From Setoptus koraiensis (taxonomy: Eukaryota > Arthropoda): a stretch of 64,000 bases of DNA. Location of the stretch: positions 12,586,001 to 12,650,000 of the forward strand of contig CM106585.1 of assembly GCA_048013815.1 (NCBI GenBank). Direction: 5' to 3'. Within the stretch, counting starts at the first letter, position 1. Every line of letters starts with the position of its first letter. Made by a program: the position numbers and the translations under genes. Positions 21,840-33,541 of this stretch are shown here, piece after piece. The notes below the pieces were generated by a model. The model was not told where the DNA came from. It saw only the letters and a list, made by a program, of their open reading frames with translations, and searched no databases.

Positions 21840-24800
21840 TCAAATGTATCTTGTTTAACGCCACATTATTCCAACCGTTCTCGCCACCCGTCCAACCATT
21901 ACATAACAACATAAATAAACAGGTAAGTGCCGCTGCTTTTCTGCATTCTATCGGCACTGCTGTGGCGGGTCCGATGGGACCCGCCACAGCAGCATCGGGA
22001 TTTGCCAGAGAGGGGCCGGCCGGCCAGCCGGCAACAATTTGTATGTTTGAGGCACGCGATTGACACCGGTGAGCCGATGTCGGCCCAACATCCATGGCGC
22101 GTGTCATCATGTAAGATTGGCCCCAATTGACGACAACTCTCCAGTGGACTCTTGTCTACTGGAAGACAACCATCCGAAGGGGCCCCAATTTCGCTCGTTT
22201 TCCGCTTGTGCACCATCACCCGATTCACTGTCGCACAAACGACCCTAAATGGATATAAATAGATAAATAAATATAATTCGGCTTCTAGTCGGCCATTCGG
22301 CGCGCAAAACACCTTCGGTGTCTCACTACTGGAACTCACCCAGTCAGTCTGTCGAGCTCGCAACTGGGGATCGCAGCCACATATCCACGCCGACACGAGT
22401 TGATTCGTCGAAATTGGCATCATGAATACCGTTTCGGTGGCCAAGTTAAATGTCGATTGCGCACCGATCTCATCCAATATCGGGTCAATATGAGCAAAAA
22501 AAAAGAGGCATCGATCGATGGGGAAAGCCCACAAAGATCGGCAACCCTTTCACCACAGAGCGCAAAATAGATTATGAAAGAAAAGAAAACTTCTCCGTTT
22601 TTTTTTAATAAAAAAGTGCCTCGCCAGCCACTGACATTTGTATTTATAGAGCCAGGTCGACGGAAAGCATAACCAGCAAATTCACATTTTCGGGGGCCCC
22701 TTACAATCGGCGAGCGATGAGCGCTTGAGCGCTGTTCGTTTGTGCCAATGGCAGCATGTTTTTTCTCTATCGACTTTCCGCCTCCATTGGGCGTCGGGTC
22801 GGCGGCCTATGCGGGTGCCAAAATAGAGGCTTCGAAAGATCCAACGAATAGCTCAATCGTTTCGCGAGGCGCCATCAGAATGCTGGCCAGACAGCGACTC
22901 TTTTCTTTTCATGGCGCCAAAGAGAGAGATTATTTTTTCTTCTTTCATGTGGGATCTCACTGGTAAACAGTGGTATGAATTGTTAATTTCTCGAATTCTG
23001 TAATCGAGTTTCGAGCGACGCGACTCGCCCGGCCGAAACGGGCTTTACCTTGTCAGCAACAAAACGCCGACCAACACTGGCTGCTATAAACTGTTCGCTT
23101 GAAAATCAATAATATAATAATTTTTCACAAATCAGCCGTGCCCAATCGAGTTGCCGCGATCGGATTACGCCCGGCTGCGGATCGGCCCTCAACATCGGCG
23201 TACCTCTTTGCGTGTCTGTCTCGCTTTTTGTATTTTTCCGTGTTTATCGTTCCGTCTCTATCCGTCTCTATCCGTCTTTTTCCGGCGTTTTCGGCCGTTT
23301 TCAGCCCCGTTTTCAGCCGTTTCCAGCCCCGTTCAGCTCTTGCGCGGCTGCCAACAGCCGGCGCACAGACAGCCAGTCGGGGCCCCTTCCGGCTTTTGAC
23401 GGGGGCCGAACGTGTCGGCGGGGGCACGGCGAGTTACCTTGTTCGATTGCGATTCGGCACGGATTCAAATTAACTTTTGCCTTTCCACTAATGGATGATA
23501 TTTCTTGTGCGGCTGCGTGACGAATCTGTCAATTGCGATTTATTCGCAGCATCCGACATGGAAACGGCACACAGAAACAACCGACGGCGCACAGAAGCGG
23601 ATAAATTGACGACCAAGCGAAAGAGCGCGCCGGTGGGGCCAGTGGGGCCAGTGGGCCCAGCGGGCCCGGCCAGTGGCCGCCGTTGTGACCGCTCGGCTGT
23701 CACGTCCACTCACCACTGTTGCCCGTTTGTTCGGGCCCGCCACCGACAGTGATTTGGCGCTGTTTGTTTTGTGCAACTCTGCATTATTGCTTATTACTAC
23801 TATTGTTACTACTATTGTTACCATAATAGTATTTATAAAAACTGGCCAGCTAATTTTAGCTCGCGTGCGCGTCCGACAAAATTAGCCGTTCGGCCGCATC
23901 GTTGGGCCACTTTGGGCACTTGGGGCACCTCGGGCAGGTCGGCGGTCGACCGGGCCCGGGCAGGACGGGCCAGCGGGCCGAGAATCGATTGCCGGGGCCA
24001 GGTGACGTGCGTCCCATTGCAAAAGCGGGCCCGGCCGATGCTGCCGAAAAGCGCGTTCGAGGGGCGCCCGATGCAGCGCGCGAGCCCGACAGTTGGCCCG
24101 CTTTTGCAATGCGACGCACCACAATCGATGGGCGCCGGCGTTCGGTGATTTTTGATTCATTTCTAATTCTTCGAAATCGGCCAGCGGCTCCGGCGAACGT
24201 TCGCCCATCGCCGAGGTGCGTGCGATCGACGAACGGGCTCAGGTCGGTGCACAAGTTGCATCATCATGTAATTACCGGCTGTTGCCGCGCATTATAGCGG
24301 ATTTGAATTGTCAGCCGAGAATTCAAATCATCGTCTTACGTTTGCCGCTCTAATATGGCCGCACATCGTTGCCCTAAATCGCGCACCTCCGATTGCGAAT
24401 TCGCGATTCCGGGCTCCCGCTTGCGACTTGGCGCCCCCGCTTGCGATTCCGCACCCCCGGTTGCGTATCCGCCGCTGCGAGCGCAAATTGGCGCCCCAGC
24501 TGGCTCCCCCGGCTGGATATTATTGGGTGGGCGAGCAGATGTGACAGCCGACAATATGAGCGCGTTTGTTTCTCAAATCACTCGCTGGCAGCGAGTCGCT
24601 GCAGCGGATCGTGGGAGCGGCTCGGCGAGCCGGCCCGCGACACTTGCCGCCAGCGACGGATGCCAATATCGGGGTCAAGATCACGCCAGAGCTGCTCGCT
24701 CAAAACAGATCGTTCGTCAAACGGATCATCAAGTCGGCGGCTCGAGACGTCGGCGTCAATCGTTATGGAAATCATTATAATGTCGGTTGCGTAATTGAGA

Positions 24801-25384
24801 CTGTCGATTCGAGCGCAAATGCTCGAAAGTCGCTCGCTCTTGCGGGCCGGCGCTTTCTGTCATTACTGTTAATATTGTCGGCGTCAACCATTCTGGTGGC
24901 AGCACGATGACAGTTGGCGGCTCGTGACAGCTCCGGCTGGCTGTTTGTTGCTGGAAAATGGGAAGAAAAAGCGCGAGATTTGGCCTCACATGTCGCGGGT
25001 CGCACGATGACGGGTGATTTTGTATATTGGTGCGGTTGCGTTTTATCAAATGGTGCTGCAAATGCGCCCATTGTACTTGCCCTATTTGACAGCGTGCCCC
25101 ACAGAGGCCCGACAGCCGAGAATAGCAAATTAACGAGTTGTGACGGGCCGGTGTGTGACTCGGTGCATGACGGCGAGCACGTTCGCCCGAGACGGCTCCG
25201 CATGGAGCGCTCACATTTCGAAGATAATTTGCACACTATTTAGTGAATAGTATTTACCAAGCGATTCCTTCCTCCCGAAAACTTTACTCTTTGCGACTCG
25301 TTGCAAAGTTTGCAATGAGCGGGCACGTGCATTGTTGTGCATCGTCGGCCGAGTAAATCGGATCGGGCCCAGCTCGGATTTATA

Positions 25385-25500
25385 GCCGCCAGAATGGGGC
25401 GAATCGGGCATAATTGGCGAATGGGGCGAATTGGGCGAGTGGGACACAATTGGGCACAATTGGCGAATCGGGCACAATTGGCGAATTAGGCGCATCGCGC
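25385..25500. repeat. Degenerate GGGCGAAT / GGGCACAATT tandem array
   Basis: An irregular run of 7-15 bp units built from GGGCGAAT, GGGCACAATT and GGCGAATC. Confidence 0.75.
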
Positions 25501-26070
25501 AATTTCGGCAAATGGGGGGGGGGGCCAACTCGATGCGGCGGCCAATGAGGAAATTAGGCGACAGAGAAAAAAATTACATAACAGCTAAATATTGTTTCGT
25601 CAACTGTGGCGCAATATCTTTATTTGGGTGTGTGTGTAAACAAACAAAATCGATGCGACGCAACAGCACGCACCCGACGCAGCGGATTGGGGCGTTTATT
25701 TGTTTTCATTGGGCGCCCCAGCGACCGGCCCGCTGCAAACATAATTGTTGGCGCCCAACGCAACGCGCCCATTGTCGTGCCATTTTATCATCCACTTCCG
25801 GCGCCGTCTCTCAAACGCTGCAGTAAATCTGCTAAAAGTAAAGCTAACAGATGCGTCTCTGTTAGCTAGTTTGTCGGCCGACAAACAAGCGGCTCGACGG
25901 CGACCTGAGCGCGGGCCCACAATCGGCGCCTCGTCGGTTCGTGCCTCATGGGCACATGTGACATTGCGCGCGCTGATTGGCCTCCGTCGGCAATTATCCG
26001 CCGGGGCGCAAATAGCCCAATAATACGCAATAAAACGCGATGAAACGCGATAAAGCGCAATAATAAAAAT

Positions 26071-26140
26071 ACGCAACCAAACGCAACAATACGCGACAAT
26101 ACGCGACAATACGCGACGATACGCGACAATACGCAATGAT
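26071..26140. repeat. 10-bp tandem repeat, 7 copies
   Basis: The unit ACGCGACAAT and close variants run in exact 10-bp register. Looser related units extend left to about 26020. Confidence 0.93.
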
Positions 26141-26896
26141 AATAAGCACAATGAGACTTGATGAGGGGGCCCCGTTCTGCCGTGCCGTTTTGTGTCACTC
26201 TCTCTAATGAGTCGTTAGAGCCGCTTTGGCATCATTAGAAGAACATAGACGGATTAATGCGGGCCACATTGCGAGCCGCGCGACAAGTTGCAATTTGCCA
26301 AGTTTGCTCAGACTCTGAGGCTCAGAGTGCCAAGATCGCGCCAAAGGGGCCCCGGCCCGCGCCACGGCTCAGCCGTCAGTCTCGGGCCGGGCCGGGCTGT
26401 AACTCGTGACTCGCAAGTTGTGAGCCGACGAGAGTGACAAGACGACGAAAGAATGCCAAACGCTAATTAATTATTAATGCTCGCCCAGCGCAACAGCACA
26501 CAAATCTCGTCTGCTGTTTATTAATTAATATATCCCTTCTGTCGGGCCTCAACAGAGTCTGTTGCTCTCGACAGTTGGCGCTGTCTGCGGCAGTCGGCAT
26601 CTCGCCACTGCGACAGTTCATTTCCGATGCTCCGAGACAGTCGCGTAATGGCGACACAGTCGGGCCATTACGAGTTTTCGTGTATTATTTAACATTACGC
26701 AATATTACGCTGTATGCAAAGTTTGTTAATACAAAGTTTGCATTACAAAGGGCGCAAAAAAACGCAAGCGGTCTACTTGCAAGCTAGTGGCAAAATTGGC
26801 ACTCCATTCGGCCGCCGCATAGCGTGCCGATTGTGTCCGCTACGCGCCGCTATCGGTCACTGTCTTCCGGCGCCCCACGATGGATCCCTGTGGCTG

Positions 26897-26968
26897 TCGC
26901 TCGGGTCGCTCGGGTTGCTCGGGTCGCTCGGGTCGCTCGGGTCGCTCGGGTCGCTCGGGTCGCTCGCG
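26897..26968. repeat. 9-bp tandem repeat, 8 copies
   Basis: The unit is TCGCTCGGG. Because 9 is a multiple of 3, it yields repetitive open frames on both strands that are not genes. Confidence 0.95.
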
Positions 26969-29900
26969 TCGCATGCATTGTGTGCCGGTGACGCATAGCG
27001 GTTTTGTACGTTCGGTTCGGCACGCAGTTCCGCTGGCAGCGACTTGTATCGATCATCGCAGCGCGTGCCAGTGTGAATATTACATAACTTGCCAGACTTG
27101 GGGCCGACTGACGCGGTCGAACTGACGCGGTCGAACTGAGGCCGACGGGGCCGACCGCGCACCTAGCCACCAAGGGTTGAAATAATCACGGTCCGATCTA
27201 ACGCGACGACGACAACGTTCTGTGATTATTCTCACCTCTGTCCAACGACAAACAAACTTTTTGATGTGACCACTGTCACAACAACAGTTATTATTCTTCT
27301 TTTGTCACAAACACCACCTCTGGCTCGCCACCATTATCCAGTCTTTGTTCTACTGGCTACCACTAACAGTAAACAGTGAACAGCGGCAAGATATTCGCTG
27401 GCAAGCTAGACCGTTATTTGGTCTTTTTAATCTCTGGTCGGGGCGTCTGAGCCGGCTTCTCGGCGGGCCCCGTTGTGTTGTGCTGCGTTGTCGATATCAC
27501 TGCTACTGTTCGATGCCATTACTCAATGCTATTGACTCAGTCAACTGAGTGATTTCAGTGGCACCGAGCGAGTAAAACGACGAAAACAAAATAAGTTCGA
27601 GTCGCGCAGGTTTGTTGTCATTCAAGATTACTCTCTAAGCGCCAGCGACAAAAGCCAGCCAGTCTCTAGCGATACAGTTTGCCTGGCAGGCGCCCACTGC
27701 GCACGCCAGAAATAATATCCGTTATAATAGGTTATGCGCCGGGCCTCACTTGCCGGGCCTCACCTGCCCGGCCTCCACCGGCAGCTAGCCGGCCAATGGG
27801 GCCCCGTTCACTTTATTCCGGGCTCCGTTCGCGGCCCAGTCGCTTTATTGCGAGCCCCATTCTGTGGCCGGCGGCTGTAGCGGGAGATAATAGTAATCTC
27901 TCATTTTGTCTATTCAATAAATAGCATTCATCCGCTGCCGCTGCCGCTGCCGCTGTCCGCAATCCGCAAATCGCCCTCGTTATACTAAATCGGGTATATA
28001 TGTATATATATACACCCGACGCAGCATATATATACCCGTGTATGTACACGGAGATACAGACGTCGCCAACGATAAGATCGCCGGCTCCTCTGTGTATCTT
28101 ATAGACAATGGCTGACAATGGCGGCTGCAGTCTGGACAAAGTGTCGTGTCTCTCTTGCGCCGATAAAATCGTCGAATGTGGCGAATTATCCGGCTCGCTT
28201 CCTCAATGGCGCGCCTCAGTGGCACAATAACGCCACTGAGCCGGCTAAATCGGCCACTACCTACGCAACGAGTACTGTCTATCCAACCGATACAATACCG
28301 GCCAGCCGAGTGATACAACCGGCCAGCCGAGTGACACAACGAGACAGTCAAGTGATACAAGTTATTTGAGACCATTTCTGGTCTGCTCGCCCGTCGGCCT
28401 GCCCAATGTTAAATTGCTTGCCGATCGCGAGTTATTGTTGCGTCACTGGTTGCAGTTGCGCCAAACGACACACATATATATTTGTCTGTGTATATATCGG
28501 CATATATGGCACGATATCGGCCACGAGGACCCGTTATTATCGCTGTCATTACTATGCACGGCACGTGGTACGCGCACTCCATAGGCTGCATGGGCTGCAC
28601 GGGCTGCATGGGCTCAATGGGGCCAGCAGCTATTTTTGTTTTTATGCTAACCAGTATCGACACTGCCGATAATTACTTGAGCAGTGCGAGCCAAGCGCCA
28701 GCAATGGGGCCCATGGCGAATAATTATCATCACGGCGTCGATGTACGATCGTCGGCGATACATATAAATATCGACGTGCTGGCGCATTCAATCAATCCGA
28801 ACACCAAACACCAAATATCAAGCACCAAATACCAAATACCAGATATCAAATGCGCCAGCCAATGTAGCTAATGGATAATCTATTCATTCGTGTTGACGCT
28901 CGCGCACACCGCATGCGATATACGTAATTGAATTTTGATTAAGATCCACTCATCTCGCGCGCCATCCATCATGACTCACGTGAACGTCATGGGCCCCAGT
29001 GCAAAGGGTGCTTGGCCGCATTTGCCGCAAATATTGCCACAAATGTTTGTTTGTCGCGCGTTTGGGGCCCCCAAATGTCGGCAGCTCCTATTTCCCCAGG
29101 TCCCGCTAAACCGGGCGCACATGTCACCGTGATTTGCGCGCGTCGCCCCAGCGCGTGGATTCATGCGTGAATGGCAGCGCAATTGCGATGCGATGCGATC
29201 CGATTAGTTAATCAAGTCACTAATGTTGTTATGTGGTTATATTGTCCGAATGAATAATTGACATTGTTGAGCCAGCAATTATTGTAAGTATAATCCATAT
29301 TAGCCGACAAAAGGTTGACCGAAGTCGTTGACTGCACGTCGGTCGCCCGACAAAGCGCTCGCGGTTGCCGAATTGAGCCAATAGAGCAAGATTGTTTGCC
29401 GAGGGGCCGAGGGCCAGCAGCCCATCCGCCCAATCAAATGTACGCATCAAATGTACGTGTTGTACACGTGTGATTATTCAGCTCCACTCATCCGACTGCG
29501 CAGCGACACCGCAAAGCCATGTTTCTGTCGGCCGGCTAATCATGTTAGCTGGCCAATTTGTTTGCCTCAGTGGCTCCAATTGCCGGCCGGCCGGCCACTG
29601 TCACGCGAGCCAGTTTGTCTGTCCGATGGGCCCGTCGAACTGACCCGACCCGGCCCGACACGCTGCCAAATGCCAACTGTCAACTGTTGACCCGCTTGCG
29701 GCGTCGAGCGGCCTGATTGGCGCGGCGCAGGAAGTGCTCAATTGGGAGCTCTCCGCGGCTCTGCGCGCCCGGATCAATGGGCTGGCCCGAACCGGATATT
29801 GATTAATTGTTGTTGGGGGCCGATGAGTGGCCGCCGACTTAATGCAATGCGCGTGTGTGTTGGAGAGATTAACAAGAAATTGCTCCAAATAGCGGTACTG

Positions 29901-30792
29901 CGCTGCCGCGCCGGCTCGTGCGGCTCCGCGGTCCATTAGATCGCGGCCCACTGGCGACCAATCATATCATCATATTTTGTCGCAATCAAACGCACCTCGC
30001 GCCCACGTGACGGGCCGCTTCGGCGAAACGGCGCGCCACATGCGCCAACAGGATAATGTACTCCACTGTCTGTCTTGCCAGCCATCACACACCATGGGAG
30101 CGCATTTGGGGCCCACTAGAGAAATTGTGTGTAAGCAACATGCCACTGATTATCTATTTATGGATGCGTCTGAGATTGTGGCGGCCACTTTTTCCATCCA
30201 GGCGCCAAAGAAAATGGGCAGCTTTCTCTCGCTCTCTTACCTGTGGCCCACACTGCCAGCAAGCCCAATCATGGTTATGATCGGGCCCAGCCAGCCAGCC
30301 ACTGACAGGGCACTCGAAGTGGAGTTGTTTGGAGAGCGCCACTAGAGTGGAGTGGCCCTCTGTGCGAGCCATTGCGCCGGGCGCTGGGGCCCGGCTCAGC
30401 GAAACGCCCTTTCGAGCGGCCGGCTGTCAATGTGAGCTGGCTCATATAACGCCGTTATAATAACGGGCAATGGGCCCCGTTTGTTTGTACATCGAGCTGG
30501 TGGCTTGAGTATTGACGCTCATGATTGGCTGGCCGGCTGGCTGTGGTTGTGGTTGTGGAATCGGGCCGATTCGCAGCCCCGGCTGTGTGCGGCGACAACA
30601 CTGCAAAATTGAAACACGGAAATAATTTCAAAATATATTGAGCGAAACATTAGCATGGCAAAAAACACTCGCTCCGTGTGTGTGTACCTGTTAGACTAAC
30701 AGCGTTTGGGGCCCCAGCAACAACAGCTACAACGGGCCCCAAATGCACCACACTCGGCAAGCTGAGAAATGCGAGTTGCTCATTTCGACCAC

Positions 30793-30828
30793 TCTAATAT
30801 ATCTAATATATCTAATATATCTAATATG
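30793..30828. repeat. 9-bp tandem repeat, 4 copies
   Basis: The unit is TCTAATATA. Confidence 0.9.
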
Positions 30829-31655
30829 AATCGGGTGCACTCAGCTTTGTCCTGTCAACATCAGCTGACACTGTTTGCGACTGCAGATATCGCAGTCAGA
30901 TACTGCCAGACACACACTCAACACTCATAGTCTGTCTGGCTTGCCCGTTGGGGGCCTGGCGACAATTCACAATTTGAGCCCCCGATAATAGACCGATAGT
31001 AACAGTAACATGGAAACAGTGCCGTGGATAGAGATGCCAGCCAGCCAGCCAGCCAGCCAATCAGACGGCTCCTATCGATTGACTATTGTCTGTGTCATCT
31101 TTGTTTGTTTGCTTGTTTGTTGACAAGATGAGCCAAGGCGACGACACGAAATAACTTATTTCGAATAAGGCACTCACACACACACGTACAAACAAAAGAG
31201 AAAAACAAACTGACGCAAGAGGCTAGAAATTGGATTAATTTATCCGGTTGCAAGCCGCTAGCATATTGGCAAGCAGCAGCGATTTTGTTGTTGTTTGCTA
31301 TTGCTGGCCCATTTGCCATAATGTACTTTGTAATGTAATTGTTGCACTGCATGAAATGGAATAATTCATATTTTGTTGCTGATTCAATTCTGTCATACGC
31401 TGGACAGCCTAAGCCACCGCTAGAGTCACTTGGTTGCCAGGTTGGGTGCCAGGTAAAGTGCAAATATAACATTTGGAAACAATTTGGAACAATTCCCCGA
31501 AATGATTACTACAAATAGCTTGCGAGCTGGGCAACGTTGCGTGTCGTCTGTCGAGCGTGTTCTAACAAGTCTCCCAGGTGTGAAAATATTGATTTTGTCT
31601 CCATTTGATCCCGGCCAACCGGTGGCCGAGCGACAACTTGACGCCATACCTGTGT

Positions 31656-31681
31656 CTGTGGTATATATATATATACCACAG
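31656..31681. repeat. 26-bp perfect palindrome around (TA)n
   Basis: CTGTGG and its complement flank a TA run, so the element is fully self-complementary. Confidence 0.92.
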
Positions 31682-33237
31682 GGGTCCCCTCTGCGTGCCC
31701 CTCTGCCTCTGGTCGGAAGGCCGATCTGGCGGGCCCAAATTGAATTCAACTGATGACAAATGACTCCCATCGCTGTTGCTGGCTATTGTTGGCTGCTCGT
31801 GTGAGCGGCCAACGGTTGCAGCGGATAAAAGCTGCGACCATTGATTCGAGGCTTTGTCCTGGCTGCAAGAGTTCACTTGTCAGAGAGCCATCTATTATTG
31901 TCTGATGTGCGACACATGTTATTGTTGGTCTAACTAGGTGGCTCCTAAAATGTGGATTCTATTGTTCTGCAACAGCAACTCTGTAATAATGCGGCCAACC
32001 AATAATAGGGGCACTCCACATATACAGTGTAAGATGGTCACTGAGGCACCAGATCTGGCGCTTGTTAGTTAGCAGTTGACCGGCAGAGAGCACGCAAACA
32101 AAATTGAATTACTCACCTGGTCTGACTATCATCATCCGACAATGGCCACGACAGCAATCGTCGCAGGCACTATTGTCACAATATGTTTTTTGCTGGTTTG
32201 CAACAACACAAGTCCAGCGCCAAACAAACAAACCAACTAAGTGCTAGCTCACACAATCACCGGCCGCTGTCTCGAAGAAGCTGCTGCGGCCAGCAATTGT
32301 GTCCAGCGACAACCACGGTGACCAAAACCGAGACAGCTAATCCTAATCACACCGATAGGACCAATTTAATGGAGGCCGCCATTAACCACTGCAATCCTTT
32401 ATCACTTAACTGTATATATGTGGCCAGTTTTCGGCGACCAGAAAAGAATGCACGTTAGAGCCAGTTGCGTAATCTCGCATCATCAATAAACACATAGACA
32501 CACACAAATAAATGATCCGGCCGATGAAATACTGTCCACAATCATTTAATGTATCGCCTTTCATTTTTAATGGTGTGTGTCTCTATGATATATATATATA
32601 TATATGATCACGTTTCTCTGGCGATTTGTTATGGCTTATGAGCGCGCCAGTTTTGCCACTTTTGCCAGTTTTGCCACTTTTACCACTTTTCCACTCAAAT
32701 CTCAATCTTACCGTCTCGACCATTCTTTGGGTCGTTTCAATTAGCATCGGATAAGCTCATCGCACACCCACACGAACACACACAATCAATCACTGAGGCA
32801 GGCGATCAATGGGGCCTCAACCGCATTTTTGGCATTTACCGCAAAACTAACGGGCTGGCTAATGTCGATCCTGTTACAACACTACAGCACTACCAGCCGC
32901 GTCGGTCCCCTGACCACTGGTGGTAGCAGGTTGCACCACTAGGGGCCAGAAGAGGCCTCTCCATCCAGGCAGAGAAACTCAAATAGAGCCAAACTGTTCT
33001 CCATACAGATTAAATTCTTCTCTGCCTCAACCGGGTTGTAAATGACGGCTCGATCCCGGTGAAACAAGAATCGCCTGTATAACGGTTCTCATGTAAGAGC
33101 ATCTAGACTAGTGTTCTGGTGGCCACCAAGAACGCTTTGTTTTCGGCCATGTGTATCAGATGTGAGCAATGAATGTAATGTAAATGATTAATTTCCACGT
33201 GCAAATAAGCCTCGCCTCTCAACGCTTCCTATCTTAC

Positions 33238-33417
33238 CTCTAAGTGCTGAACAACGCCAATAATAATAACAACAATAATAGCAATTGCGCCAAATATACA
33301 GAACACAATCGTGAACGCTACTTCGAGTATGTATAAACATTTATTGTGATGAACAGACGCTGCCAAGCCAACAACTTGACCACAACCCTCAAGCATCGAA
33401 TGCATACTGATGATCAT
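33238..33417 (-). CDS. Possible first exon of a small membrane protein (tentative)
   Basis: I do not recognise this protein. From an ATG at 33417 a 60-codon frame runs to a good donor (CTTAGAG/GTAAGA at 33238/33237), phase 0. Residues about 27-56 are a continuous hydrophobic stretch (YILEVAFTIVF, IFGAIAIIVV) that could span a membrane. An in-frame stop precedes the ATG. Part of the hydrophobic run comes from an ATT-type simple repeat, which weakens the case. A downstream minus-strand frame ending with a stop near 32941 could be a terminal exon, but the phase does not join cleanly. The stretch lies just past the CAP-H gene on the same strand. Confidence 0.25.
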
Positions 33418-33464
33418 TATTATTATTGTTGGAATTATTTATTTAGTATCTATTTGGTAGGCTC

Positions 33465-33470
33465 TTTATT
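33465..33470 (-). terminator. Poly(A) signal AATAAA of the CAP-H gene
   Basis: Canonical hexamer on the minus strand 71 nt past the CAP-H stop codon, a normal spacing for a short 3' UTR. Confidence 0.6.
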
Positions 33471-33541
33471 ATTGTATTGAAATGATTATAGGTCGAAGGG
33501 TAGAACCACTGTCATTATTGGTTTGTCACCAATTGTTATTA

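Larger units (their letters stand above)
19132..33237. other. 14-kb gene-poor region upstream of the GPCR
   Basis: I find no open frame with recognisable protein features across this stretch. It has the same texture as the GPCR introns: moderately GC-rich, with frequent GGGCCC and GGCC words, G or C runs (for example 19988-20010, 20408-20422, 25513-25525) and many short tandem arrays, listed separately. It probably holds the 5' UTR, promoter and perhaps distant enhancers of the GPCR. Numerous open frames on both strands overlap one another and have biased composition, so I treat them as chance. Confidence 0.6.

Noticed and set aside
24560-24910. 117-codon plus-strand frame with balanced composition
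   Set aside because: It has no ATG near its start and no recognisable motif. In GC-rich sequence of this length one such frame is expected by chance.
32941-33060. Minus-strand frame of about 45 codons ending in a stop, possible terminal exon after 33238-33417
   Set aside because: The only acceptor sites in the right place give the wrong phase, and another frame there is also open. The evidence is too weak to list.
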